Part shown: positions 30,026-39,129 of the stretch, piece after piece
Position numbering within the stretch: position 1 is the stretch's first letter
Layout of the letters: every line of letters starts with the position of its first letter
Assembly (NCBI GenBank): GCA_003313425.1
Contig: NHZP01000051.1
Location: forward strand, 124,001-188,000
Source: Pseudopyrenochaeta lycopersici
Taxonomy: Eukaryota > Ascomycota > Dothideomycetes > Pleosporales > Pseudopyrenochaetaceae
Reading direction: 5' to 3'
DNA: 64,000 nt
Notes under the pieces: model-generated
Told to the model about the DNA's origin: nothing
Seen by the model: the letters and a program-made list of their open reading frames with translations, nothing else
The model's database searches: none
Made by a program: the position numbers and the translations under genes

Positions 30026-30658
30026 ATGATGGGTATCAGTATTCTGGCGCTCTTTTTCTACCTGGGCCTATTTCAGCCCAAACATGTCTGCGGAGATGTT
30101 CTCGATGCGCTGCAGCTATCTCCGCTCACGATAACGAAATCAACGGGTGCTGAGAGTACGGATCAGATGCTGTCCAGTATACTGCATGCTAGACTGGCTT
30201 CTTCTCGGTCCACAGGCCCTTATCCTATTCGACCAACATCTACAGACCATAACCCTCCAGCTAGCCTTACAGTTACCAACCAGACTCTAGTCACGGTCGA
30301 GCTGCGTATCGGTAACCTCAGCGGTTCTGGCGTGATGAGCCTTAGTGGTTTGCTGACGGGTCAAGGGTATGGTGCAGGTTCCTCGACATGCTTTGCGTGC
30401 GACTCGTGTCCAGGAAACACAACTGAAGTTATTTTCTCTTCCTCCTCTGCGGAACTGTTCCGCCCTCCCAGGGCTACCGGTATTTCTAGCGTGACCGGAG
30501 GGCTTAACTCGACAGGGTTGAACATCTCCCGTTCATTCACATTTGCCGCCCCTTCACTGCAGAGCCTCTCCAGCAAGTCTGCCAGGCAATATGAATGGAG
30601 CTGGTTCACTTTTATCTTTCCTGCCTTGACATCTTTGGTCTCTGGCGTGTTTCTGTAG
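30026..30658 (+). CDS. Probable GPI-anchored secreted protein
   Basis: A single exon of about 210 residues from the ATG at 30026 (a second ATG follows at once). The N-terminus MMGISILALFFYLGLF is a signal peptide. The body is rich in Ser, Thr and Asn with several N-x-S/T sites (NQT, NLS, NTT, NST, NIS) and a CFACDSC motif. The C-terminus ends in a hydrophobic stretch (WSWFTFIFPALTSLVSGVFL) after a small-residue, Ser-rich spacer, the pattern of a GPI-attachment signal. A cell-wall or plasma-membrane surface location is inferred. No enzymatic domain. Confidence 0.62.
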   Translation: MMGISILALFFYLGLFQPKHVCGDVLDALQLSPLTITKSTGAESTDQMLSSILHARLASSRSTGPYPIRPTSTDHNPPASLTVTNQTLVTVELRIGNLSGSGVMSLSGLLTGQGYGAGSSTCFACDSCPGNTTEVIFSSSSAELFRPPRATGISSVTGGLNSTGLNISRSFTFAAPSLQSLSSKSARQYEWSWFTFIFPALTSLVSGVFL

Positions 30659-31325
30659 CCTCCAGCTCTAACTGAGAAAGCGGCGGTAGGAAGGTACCAC
30701 AAGCGACAATGAAGCTCTGCAATAGCACTGTATCTTGGTCTCTACGTACAACATTTGTTACCTTGGAACTATTGTAGCATGTGTTGCTTGAGAGAGATGT
30801 CATGGCAGAAATTGCAATATCAGCATGCACAGAAGGTTGGAAAGTACTACAAAGGAAGCATGCAATAGATAGGTGAATGCTCCAACTGAATCTTTGCCTG
30901 CATTCGCCTCTGGTGTATCGATCCTTGCTTTGTGATAGAGCCCACCTTGGCATTTGCGAAGTCCTCAGAACGGACAGCGTGCCATGCCCACCTACGCCAG
31001 CGGCTGCGCTTAGCACCGTAAAAAAAGACATTCAAGGCCGACGCGGGAGGCTCGTCATGACTAATTACCCGCTTCGTAGAGTTAGTTACAGTAGTAATGA
31101 GGATGCCATCTGAGATCACGTTGCACGGACCAGAATGTCTGGTGGCCTAGGCCAGCCATTTTTGGTTAAATTGCACTGGAGCCCAAACAAGATCCGAAGG
31201 GTCCCGAACGAGACCTCGGATCCCAAATGGTCCCTCTCAGCTGACGCTTTAAGACATCGCACAACCACTATTTGTCATGGCGACTCCAAGCTCATGTTGC
31301 GTAACAATAGTCTCTTACAGTACCC
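30659..31325. other. Intergenic, nothing recognised
   Basis: Frames on both strands overlap (30612-31119) without motifs. Contains the presumed promoter of the next small gene. Confidence 0.35.
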
Positions 31326-31661
31326 ATGAGTGCTCTTCCTACGACTGTCCCAACCTTCGCACAGGAGCCGTTCTCGATCGAGCTACTCATAGAGCGAGTC
31401 GAGGAGTTCCAGGAAAGCATGCACCTAGATACTATCCACCAATTACAGCGAGATAACCAGAAGATGAGGCAAGAAATCAGTGACTGCAGAGATGCGCAAG
31501 CACGAACGACGCTCCTGGTTGAAGAAGCTTACAAAGTCATGTTGTTGTTGTATGATATACTTACGAGACACATGAACGAGATCTCGGCGGCTACTAGCGA
31601 TTGGCTTGACTTTTGGGGGGTCCGGAATGAACCCAAGGGCGGTCCACCGACTGCATTTTGA
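31326..31661 (+). CDS. Small hypothetical coiled-coil protein (111 aa)
   Basis: An open frame from the ATG at 31326. A heptad-like charged stretch (LLIERVEEFQESMHLDTIHQ, then LQRDNQKMRQEI) suggests a coiled coil of about 60 residues. No signal peptide or known domain. It is one of several short coiled-coil genes between 26 and 34 kb and near 54 kb. The frame may be a fragment; there is no close partner exon that I can support. Confidence 0.45.
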   Translation: MSALPTTVPTFAQEPFSIELLIERVEEFQESMHLDTIHQLQRDNQKMRQEISDCRDAQARTTLLVEEAYKVMLLLYDILTRHMNEISAATSDWLDFWGVRNEPKGGPPTAF

Positions 31662-31741
31662 GCTGAAACTTGACCAGAATCTGCTCCAGAGCTATTGACA
31701 CCGTCTGGGAGAGCATTATAAGAATTGGATACATTTTATTT

Positions 31742-32726
31742 TTATCTATTTGCGCCATAGACCATTCCTTTCAACACCATTACCTCAGACTCTAGCTCTT
31801 GTATCCTTTCTCTCAACCTGGAAGTATCTTCTACTCTTGTTTCAAGCTCTGCTGTAGCTTGTCGTTGATCCGTGGCCCACTCCATAAAATCCCGGAGATA
31901 ATTTTCGAGGCTAGTCTGTAAATCGGTAAATTGCCTACACCAACGTCAGAATCGAGCTTGTGGAGTCTGGTTGTTGTAATGGTACCTTGGAATGTCACTT
32001 ATTCTGTACGACTGATGTTAGCATATTCCTCCGATATTCCATCCCAGCTATGAACCTTGCTGAAGAGATTACTGACCTTTGGGGCATCATTTCGCCAGCT
32101 TGCTTTAGCTGCTGCACGGTGATCTCTAGCTCGTTCAGTTTTTCGTCTTGATGACGTACTGTTTCGGTGAGATCCAGAGCACATGTCGGCTTCCATGATT
32201 CTTGTGGTTGTTCGTTCCAATTTAGCGGAGATTGTGGCTCCACTACAGAGAGCTCTAGATCATGATGATCGCAGAGTGGCGTCAGCTGCGGCTGCGACTG
32301 CAACTCAGTTTGCTGACGATGTGGCTGGCAGATTGCATTATCCTGGTTTATCAGAATTGGGCCGATGCTTTGGCTGGGAGGGAGTGGTTCTACGTTTTGA
32401 TAGAAGGAACATGAACTGCCGTTCTGAAGGAAAGGGTTTGGATTGCAGGCTTGGAGGAGAGGAAATAGTTCTTCGGCTTGAGAGATAGGAAATTGGACGT
32501 CGTGTTGAAGAGAAGGAAAATTGCTGGTGTCTTGAAGAAGAGGAAATGAACTGAAATCTTGCGGAAGGGGTAACGTGCTGAAATTCAGATGAAGGAAAGG
32601 GTCGGGATACGATGGAATTGGGAGACTCCCTGGGTATGTACTTAAGCTAGGATTGGATAGAAGATGGTCAAAATCTCCTTGGCTACCGTTGTTGCAGAGA
32701 AGCCATGATTGGTATGAGCTGGCCAT
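31742..32726 (-). CDS. Hypothetical Pro/Leu/Gln-rich protein with C-terminal coiled coil
   Basis: Two exons (32726-31999 and 31934-31742) with a 64-bp GT-AG intron, 306 residues, ATG at 32726. The N-terminal half is low complexity, built from loose repeats around FPLLQ, FPSLQ and FLQ. The C-terminal part is a long charged helix (LDLTETVRHQDEKLNELEI, then after the splice LQTSLENYLRDFMEW and RLRERIQELESEVMVLKGMV), a likely coiled coil. The splice was chosen because it extends the coiled coil in frame. Function unknown. Confidence 0.55.
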
Positions 32727-33341
32727 CGCTTTGGTTGTTCAGGCACGTTTTGGTTGCGGACGAAACTTATGGCTTTTATTGTATGATATAGGAGGATGCA
32801 ATGTCGCGCAAGCCGCCGCGGGAGGACCGTCTTTGGCGGTTTCAAAAGAGTTCACATACTCTATTTTAGGGCGGTACCTGCTCTGAAGCAAAGACGCTGC
32901 ACTCGGCAGCCATCTCCGGCCGCAAGCGTAAGGAAAACCTTGGAAATCTGTCACTATACTATATGCTCTATTTATAGACTATAGCAAGTCTTCGCTCTCA
33001 TTGGCTAGAGGTAATTAGCATCCCTAGGCTCACAATGGAAAGTGAATCCTAGGCTGAAGACAGAAGGGGTGAAGGGTTAGACCGCCAAGTGGTGTGCCAC
33101 GCTTGTCTCGAATAAGCTAGCCTGCTTTTTCTATATAGCAACAGAAGAGTCATGTGGTGAATCTGCTTTCCATCCGTTGGAGCTTCCATTGCTATGTACA
33201 AATGGGCCACAAAGACTCTGGAGGGTGATTGTGCGTACTAACGTAGCATACGCACGACGTGTAACGTATCCTGGGCTTGCGCAGCAGATCTAAGAATATA
33301 ATATGATCAGTAGCCCGAACGGGCTTCACTCTCGCATCGAA
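32727..33341. other. Intergenic, nothing recognised
   Basis: Short frames on both strands only. TATA-like ACTATATGC and TATTTATAG near 32955-32985 may belong to the upstream region of the minus-strand gene at 31742-32726. Confidence 0.35.
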
Positions 33342-33388
33342 GGTATGGAAAGCCTATAAGTAAAGAGGGAGAACTGCCGCAGTTCACC
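33342..33388 (+). promoter_or_regulatory. Promoter-proximal module shared with 54512-54557
   Basis: Includes TATGGAAAGCCTATAAGT and AAAGAGGGAGAACTGCCGCA, then GTTCACC. It lies 25 bp upstream of the ATG of the 33413 gene. The reverse complement occurs at 54512-54557 with few changes. CTATAAG is TATA-like. Confidence 0.55.
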
Positions 33389-33412
33389 TTCAACGAACAC
33401 ATTGTAGCCATC

Positions 33413-33793
33413 ATGCTGCATTCGACACGACAGCAAAATCAAACCCTCTCGCCCCAGATAGCATCCCAACGTACGCCGCCGCCATTGACGAGCATCGATG
33501 TGGAGATCGCCAGGAGAAGAGGAACAACCGTAGCAATAGAGGCTACCAGAGAACACATGCAAGCGTCCAAGACTGCCGTGACGCCCTCGTTAGCGGAAAT
33601 CATATACGAAGAAAAGCGCGAGAATGGCCGGTTGAGGCGAGAGTGGGACTACGAACACAGGATGCGTCTTCAGGGCGACAAGCTCGAAGAGGAGGTGAGA
33701 TATGTTCTTGAGCGGCTTAGAATGGCCATCATCACCCATGTGCAGAGTCAGAAGGATATAAAGGCAGAGCATGATGAATTTGAAGACAATTAG
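33413..33793 (+). CDS. Small hypothetical protein of the RGTT family (126 aa)
   Basis: ATG at 33413, stop at 33791-33793. The first half contains VEIARRRGTTVAIEATREHM and TPSLAEIIYEEKRENGRL, which align with a minus-strand frame at 54573-54953 (REIANYRGTTVPLEATQDNI, TPSLSQMIEQRTREN), so the two are paralogues. The second half is a charged helix suited to a coiled coil. No domain known to me. Sharing of both coding sequence and a promoter module with the 54 kb locus supports a real gene family. Confidence 0.6.
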   Translation: MLHSTRQQNQTLSPQIASQRTPPPLTSIDVEIARRRGTTVAIEATREHMQASKTAVTPSLAEIIYEEKRENGRLRREWDYEHRMRLQGDKLEEEVRYVLERLRMAIITHVQSQKDIKAEHDEFEDN

Positions 33794-34091
33794 ATGCAGA
33801 GCCAGAGGAAAACTAAGTAGCAGTCTCAACACACATGTTTCCTTCCTTCTCGCTGTAGGACTCTTGCCGTTGAGAAGTGCGCCGCAGCTCTGTAGACATG
33901 TTTGTCTGCCCACAGTACATGGGAAGCATTTTCACGTCAAACACAGGCGCAGGCCGAAGGCTTTGTCTTGGTCTAGTCTGCTCCTGCGCTACGGTTCGAA
34001 CTTTTGCTTGACGATTAGCCGACTTCGCGACCCGTGCCTTGTTGATAAAAGATGATGGATCAGACTTTTGCCAATCTGTAGGATAGTGTCG
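33794..34091. other. Spacer, nothing recognised
   Basis: 3' flanks of the 33413 gene and of the minus-strand MADS-like gene; only shadow frames seen. Confidence 0.35.
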
Positions 34092-34358
34092 CTATGGGTT
34101 CTGTAAGTAAGCAGATTTGAAGGAATATGTGCAACTCACCAGTCGATCCAATACCGCCTCAATTTCGCACAAGATCGCGCCGCCGGTGGAATCGTACGAG
34201 TGGATCTGACCAGTATCTGTATAAAGCACAAACGTGAAGACCTTGCAGTTAGGTCTTATGCCAAGCTCATGTGATTTGCCGATGAGTCCTTTGGTCCTTT
34301 TTCTTCGCGAAGTCTGATCGTCTTTGGTAATGTTCGTGACTTTGCCCTTCGCTGCCAT
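34092..34358 (-). CDS. Small MADS-box-like protein
   Basis: The frame from the ATG at 34358 reads KVTNITKDDQTSRRKRTKGL then IGKSHELGIRPNCKVFTFVL and YTDTGQIHSYDS. The R-x-KR-x-GL-x-K-x-EL spacing, followed by a hydrophobic strand and a second strand, resembles a MADS DNA-binding domain (SRF/MEF2 type), although the domain is short and the match is by pattern only. A 39-bp GTGAGT...TACAG segment near the end could be a very short intron; either way the protein ends a few residues later, at 89 or fewer. An upstream exon from 34503 is possible, but I found no in-frame splice. Confidence 0.4.
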   Translation of the reverse strand: MAAKGKVTNITKDDQTSRRKRTKGLIGKSHELGIRPNCKVFTFVLYTDTGQIHSYDSTGGAILCEIEAVLDRLVSCTYSFKSAYLQNP

Positions 34359-34600
34359 CCCGGCGCTCAGCATGTGAACATCTGAAGTCCGAAACAAGTA
34401 GCTTTCGGTTGCTTATTAGAAACTTATAGCTTGGCAGAATTGGTCTAAGTTTAGCGCGGCATTTCTTCCCGGCTGTCGATGGACTCATATTGCTGCTGCG
34501 CATCGTGCGGCGTGCTATTATTGGTTAGCGTATGAACCGCTCGTTTTGGCTGGTATTTGACCTTCGAACTATATTTAACGAAGGACGCTCACTTCGTTGT

Positions 34601-36403
34601 ATGCTGGCCAGCGCAGCCATGAACATCACGCAGTGGTACGGCGTTGCTCTCGGCACCCTTGCGGCGCTTGTACTGGCTGTTCTGCATGTCCGCGCCCGCC
34701 TACCAGTCTTCCTGCTCAAGCACATATTCTACCCTCAGATCAATCCACACATTGGAGGCGGAAGCGAGACTACATTACCTGGGGCTGTCGCTATCGGCGT
34801 CTTCCTTGTAGGCAATGCTACCTGCATAGCTCTTGGCGTCAAGAGCTCTACACACCTGCTGCAGCGGACGGCGCATTTATCAGTTATCAATACTATCCCG
34901 CTCTTTCTCGGTGGAAGAATCAACCCAATCACTAACGTGCTAGGCATCCGATATGAAACATATGCAAAGGCGCACCGATGGATGGGGCGGGTTGCAGTCG
35001 TTCAGGCGCTCGTCCATGCAAGCATCGCTGCCGCTTCGCAAAAGGGTTTTCGCGGCCAGTCTCAGATTGCGGGTTTGATAGTAAGCTGCCCTCACCCATG
35101 CTTAGAAACACAAAGCTGAAGATTCGACGAGGCTGCGTCGGCCATGGCTGCAATCTATCTTTTGTCGACAGGACCTATAAGACGACACTTCTACGAAGCA
35201 TTTGCAAAGCTCCATATGATCCTCGCTCCTCTAGCCCTCTGCGCCGTCTGGCTGCATCTCCCTCACGCTAAATTGCTGCATCCACCAAGGGTATATCTGC
35301 TTGCAGCCTTCTGCCTGCATGGGGCTACGTACATGTCGTGGGTGATCTATACCACGTACCGTAACCTCGGCCGTAACGCTCGATTCAATGTAGCCAGCGT
35401 TACCACAACGCAGGTATCCTCGACCGACATAACGGTGCTACGTCTCAAACTTGCTCGCCCATGGCGTTTCCGACCAGGCCAGTATCTGTACCTCCGCTTG
35501 CTCACCCTGAAAAATCTTGCCTTCTTGCAGAGTCATCCGTTCTATGTCTGTTCCTGGGATGGTGATACGATATCTCTTCTTGTAGAGAAAAGGAACGGGC
35601 TAACAGCTGATTTGATGACCGGAACTACTGCGAAAGCAATCGTTGAAGGCCCATTTGGCACATCGCTCGGGCTCCAGTCGTATGGCACCATTGTGTTGTT
35701 TGCCACCGGTATCGGCATTGCCGCCCAGCTTCCTTACGTTCGACTGTTACTTGAAGGTCACCAAAACCGCGAAGTCACTGCCCAACGGATAATTCTACTC
35801 TGGGAGATTGAGTCTGAAGGTGAGTCGTTCTGCAGCACGCATGAACCATGCATGACGTTTTGTAGGGCATAAGCATTGGGTGACTGGCATCATGCACGAC
35901 CTTCTATCTATGGACGTGCAGTTTGTAAGTTCAGCCCTTCTATTAAGTAGACTCCGCTAAGACTACACAGATTCTACGAGTACACGTCTTCATTCAGGGT
36001 GACTTTGTCTCTTCCAATCGAAGCATGGGCGGAGTCTACGCTCCGCCGAAAGCAAACACCAGCAGACCAAATCGGCTCCACTATCACTATCCCCCTCTTG
36101 ATATAGAAGCTCGAATCAGAAATGAGGTGGAAAGCGCAAAAGGCAAAACGCTGGTTGCTCGTGAGTATTGGACTCTAGGGACTCAAGAAGCAGTACTAAC
36201 AGTAGCATGTAGTATGCGCGAATAGCCGTAGATCCGCCAGTGCTCGAGCGAGCGTGTGCCAAGCGATGGGCCAGCGCACTACATTAGAGATCATCAATGT
36301 TTTGCCAGGTAGGCGGCAGGGCATTTGGGCGTATGTTAGCGCCATGCGCAGCTTTTTCAGTGGTAAGAGGTATGCGGCTGCGACTAACACCACGAATGCC
36401 TAG
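34601..36403 (+). CDS. Ferric reductase-like transmembrane oxidoreductase (FRE family)
   Basis: Five exons: 34601-35080, 35132-35819, 35866-35924, 35971-36160, 36213-36403. Four introns of 46-52 bp keep the frame, giving 535 residues. The membrane part has paired heme ligands with His-X13-His spacing (HRWMGRVAVVQALVH and HMILAPLALCAVWLH). Then come an FAD-binding segment (RPGQYLYLRL, HPFYVCSW), an NAD(P)-binding segment (VEGPFGT, LFATGIGIAAQLPYV) and a C-terminal LCANSR block after the last splice. These enzymes reduce Fe(III) or Cu(II) at the cell surface for uptake. ATGs at 34532, 34601 and 34619 are all possible starts; I favour 34601. Confidence 0.82.
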
Positions 36404-37363
36404 TTATCGGATAAAGACTGTTATAATGAATGATCAGCGGGCTTTACAGAGTATCGGATTCCTTTATAGTTTGTCCAGCGAATATATAATTACTTGAGAC
36501 GTACACGGTCTTTGATCAGCGATGGATCACAGTTGCGCCAGTTGCGCCCTTACTAGATGTAGAGCTGAGGCAGTGAATCATTAACGTTAGTATCTATACC
36601 GAGAATTTGTGATGGAAAGGAGTATGGGGTTTCCGCTACGCAAGGTTTTTGTTGTAAATTTACCACTAGACCAAAAACACGAATCCGTGCCTGGTCATAG
36701 TGTATGGCGGTTTATATATCAACAGTTTTCCGTCACGCAGGGATGCACGTTGGTACTCCACCCCTGCATAGCAGCCATCACACAACCAGAGCGATCCATG
36801 GGTTGTAGGAGGAGATAATGGTGCAAAAGAAGCCATGTGCACCGATAACCATGGGAGAACATTACGAGGCGTGAATAGGCACAGACAACTACTTGTAGCT
36901 GCTCAAGTAAATGGACATTAACTTCAGATAATCTTCTAAGGACAGATTCACTGACAGAAGTGGATTTCTACCAATCTCTTCAAATATCCCGAGATATATT
37001 TCCTAAACAACGGCAGGAGCCCAAGGATGCAGAGCAGCCGTCCATAGATGCTTGGGACACTGGTGAGAAGCGGCCAGGAGATTACGGGCATGAAGCCAGG
37101 GAAGAGGAGATCCAGAATACAAGCGAACAGAAAGTACTTCGTGACTAAATATAGTTTTCAAGCTGTTTAATTCTATTTTGGGGTAGCGAACACAATCTGG
37201 GCCATAGTGCAAATTAGGCTAGCGTTATCCATATGATCATCGACCCAAGAGCCTAGAAGTGGGTCACCATAAACACTATATAAGTGCTAAGTATCTGCAG
37301 AGTAACATGTAATCCTTCCACTACTTTTCCGTTTTCTATCATTTCTACTTTTACTTCTTTACA
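36404..37363. other. Repeat-bearing spacer
   Basis: Holds the inverted repeat at 36771-36935 and the promoter of the 37364 gene, with TATATAAG at 37277-37284. The open frame at 36960-37148 has no supported function. Confidence 0.4.
36771..36935 (-). repeat. 165-bp dispersed repeat, inverted copy of 27168-27332
   Basis: Reverse complement of the module at 27168-27332, with scattered substitutions. Shared blocks include CCATGGGTTGTAGGAGG-type sequence, GGTGCAAAAG, AACATTACGAGGCGTGAATA and GTAAATGGACATTAACTTC. The pair encloses about 9.4 kb of genes. Confidence 0.75.
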
Positions 37364-38095
37364 ATGGGAGGCCACGACGACAACAGAGAGCTAGAGAAAG
37401 CTGTGCGTGCAGCTTTCAATTGGGGCCAAGCCTCAAATTATAAAGAAAAGGCTGAACTGTTCACGGAGAACCCAACTTCGCGCAAAATATTCATGATGGT
37501 AGAAGATGATAAGCTTTCCTTGTATCCTTTTCTCGAAACTCGCCTATGGAAAGAAATACTTAAGTTCGATTGGGAACATCTTGACAACTGGCATCAGTAC
37601 AAGCTCGTTACACAAATTCTTTCCTCCCTGAATAAAGAGGAGGCCTGCCATTTTTTCAATCGCATTCGTCAGCCTAGAACGCGTCGAGCAATTATGGAGA
37701 GTCTCACACCTGAATCCAGAAACAAGGTTGATGAGATGGTTACCAAATGTGAACTCGAAAAACTAAACAAACTTCGCAACAACCCAGACAAACAAATCGT
37801 TTTCCACTGCACGGAGAGGTTTCTTGAGAATTTAGACAGCAGCTTGCGAACATGTTGCGCTGAAAAGTGTAGCGAAGATTCCTACGGCTGTTACAAGAAC
37901 CAATGTGACATCGTGATAGCAAGATGTTTCAAGCATTCATATCATGCAGAATGTATGCGTAAGGGTCTGGAGTGTTGTTCTGAAGTTAAGCCACTAGTAA
38001 AACACCACGAAGAGACGGACGCAGATCGAGCTATTATGATGGCGGAAAACCTAGTTACCCTGAAGAACTGGGATTGGAATCTTGGCCCACGTTAA
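37364..38095 (+). CDS. Hypothetical protein with a Cys/His-rich zinc-finger-like C-terminus (243 aa)
   Basis: A single exon from the ATG at 37364, about 80 bp after a TATATAAG box. The first 160 residues are helical and charged (FNWGQASNYKEKAELFTENP, then FLETRLWKEILKFDWEHL). Residues 167-206 are rich in Cys and His: CCAEKCSEDSYGCYKNQC, then CFKHSYHAECM and ECC. The spacing resembles a RING/PHD-like cross-brace, but I cannot fit it to one family. Well-framed coding with a promoter supports a real gene; the role is unknown. Confidence 0.58.
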   Translation: MGGHDDNRELEKAVRAAFNWGQASNYKEKAELFTENPTSRKIFMMVEDDKLSLYPFLETRLWKEILKFDWEHLDNWHQYKLVTQILSSLNKEEACHFFNRIRQPRTRRAIMESLTPESRNKVDEMVTKCELEKLNKLRNNPDKQIVFHCTERFLENLDSSLRTCCAEKCSEDSYGCYKNQCDIVIARCFKHSYHAECMRKGLECCSEVKPLVKHHEETDADRAIMMAENLVTLKNWDWNLGPR

Positions 38096-39129
38096 CGTAA
38101 CGTCAGTCCAAGCGTGCCGGGACGCAAGGTATAACGGGACAAGCTCGCACTTCAGAGCCTCGCAACCTCTTATTCCTTAGTCTAGAAACATGTAGTCAGC
38201 AGGACAATGTTCTAAAATTGGCACTCTTCTAGCATATCAGTCTCCGACAAGCTTTACTGTGATGTTAGTTGTGCTGTGGATTGTTTCGTTACCTTCGTCA
38301 AACGACCTTTCATTGATACCCCCCGTCTACTCTACCTGCCCGCTTCGTACCTACGCGCCGTAAGAATCTGATTTTTAGAATCAATCAAGCAGCGTCACAT
38401 CGCAACAGCTACCCTCTTGTAGGATTCTCGAAGCTTCGATTAGCGATAGTTACTTGGCTTAACTAGTTAGTTAGAGGCCGATTTTACAAAGCACTGACTC
38501 TGGCCAACAGATATGAGAATGAAACATCTAACTTAGTTATTGTTTTTTTTTAGTTATTCTCATCACATAATGTTCTTCTTTGTCGCTTAGGTGTGACGTC
38601 TAGCACTAATGTTAAGTTTGAAGCAGTGACTGGGCGGGAAGTCTATCCCATCCCAACAGGTTAATCATGCGACATGGCTGAGGATGCTGGACGACGAACT
38701 CATGGCTCTAACTACTCATGCTACTTTTTTGACCTGCTAGCCACCAGAGCCGCCACAGTGAGAGGCTGCCGCACGAGTTGTGTTCCAATGCTTCCAGCGA
38801 TAAACGCGTTTGCATTTTTGTCGCCCCTCGATTGGCCACTGTACTCCGCTGCTGGTAACGCTTGCACGCCTTCGCTCATATGTGCACAGTAACGTAGAAC
38901 TGCAGAGCTTTCACTACCTAATAATAGTCACTCTACAGATGTGTAGAGGTTCATGTGTCAAAAATCTATGCTGTCGTGCAGGCGAGGCTTCCGACAAGCT
39001 TCGCCCAATCTGGCCCATCCAAAATGGGCTCCTCTAAAATTGGGCCATCGCTAAAGTAGCTCAAGCGGGGTGTTAAAAGTTGCATCTGCCCATGTTTACT
39101 TCCCTTTGCAAGACTGTGCTACCCAAGCA
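38096..39129. other. Intergenic, nothing recognised beyond a gene-fragment repeat
   Basis: Around 1 kb with AT-rich patches (38460-38590) and no supported frame. The only notable item is the short fragment at 38473-38531. Confidence 0.4.
38473..38531 (+). repeat. Fused fragment of the F-box-like pseudogene family
   Basis: AGAGGCCGATTTTACAAAGC matches 21022-21041, and the adjoining CTCTGGCCAACAGATATGAG and AATGAAACATCTA match 21560-21592 of the pseudogene. About 0.5 kb lies between those two blocks at 21 kb, but here they are contiguous, so this is a deleted or rearranged relic of a second copy. Confidence 0.6.
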
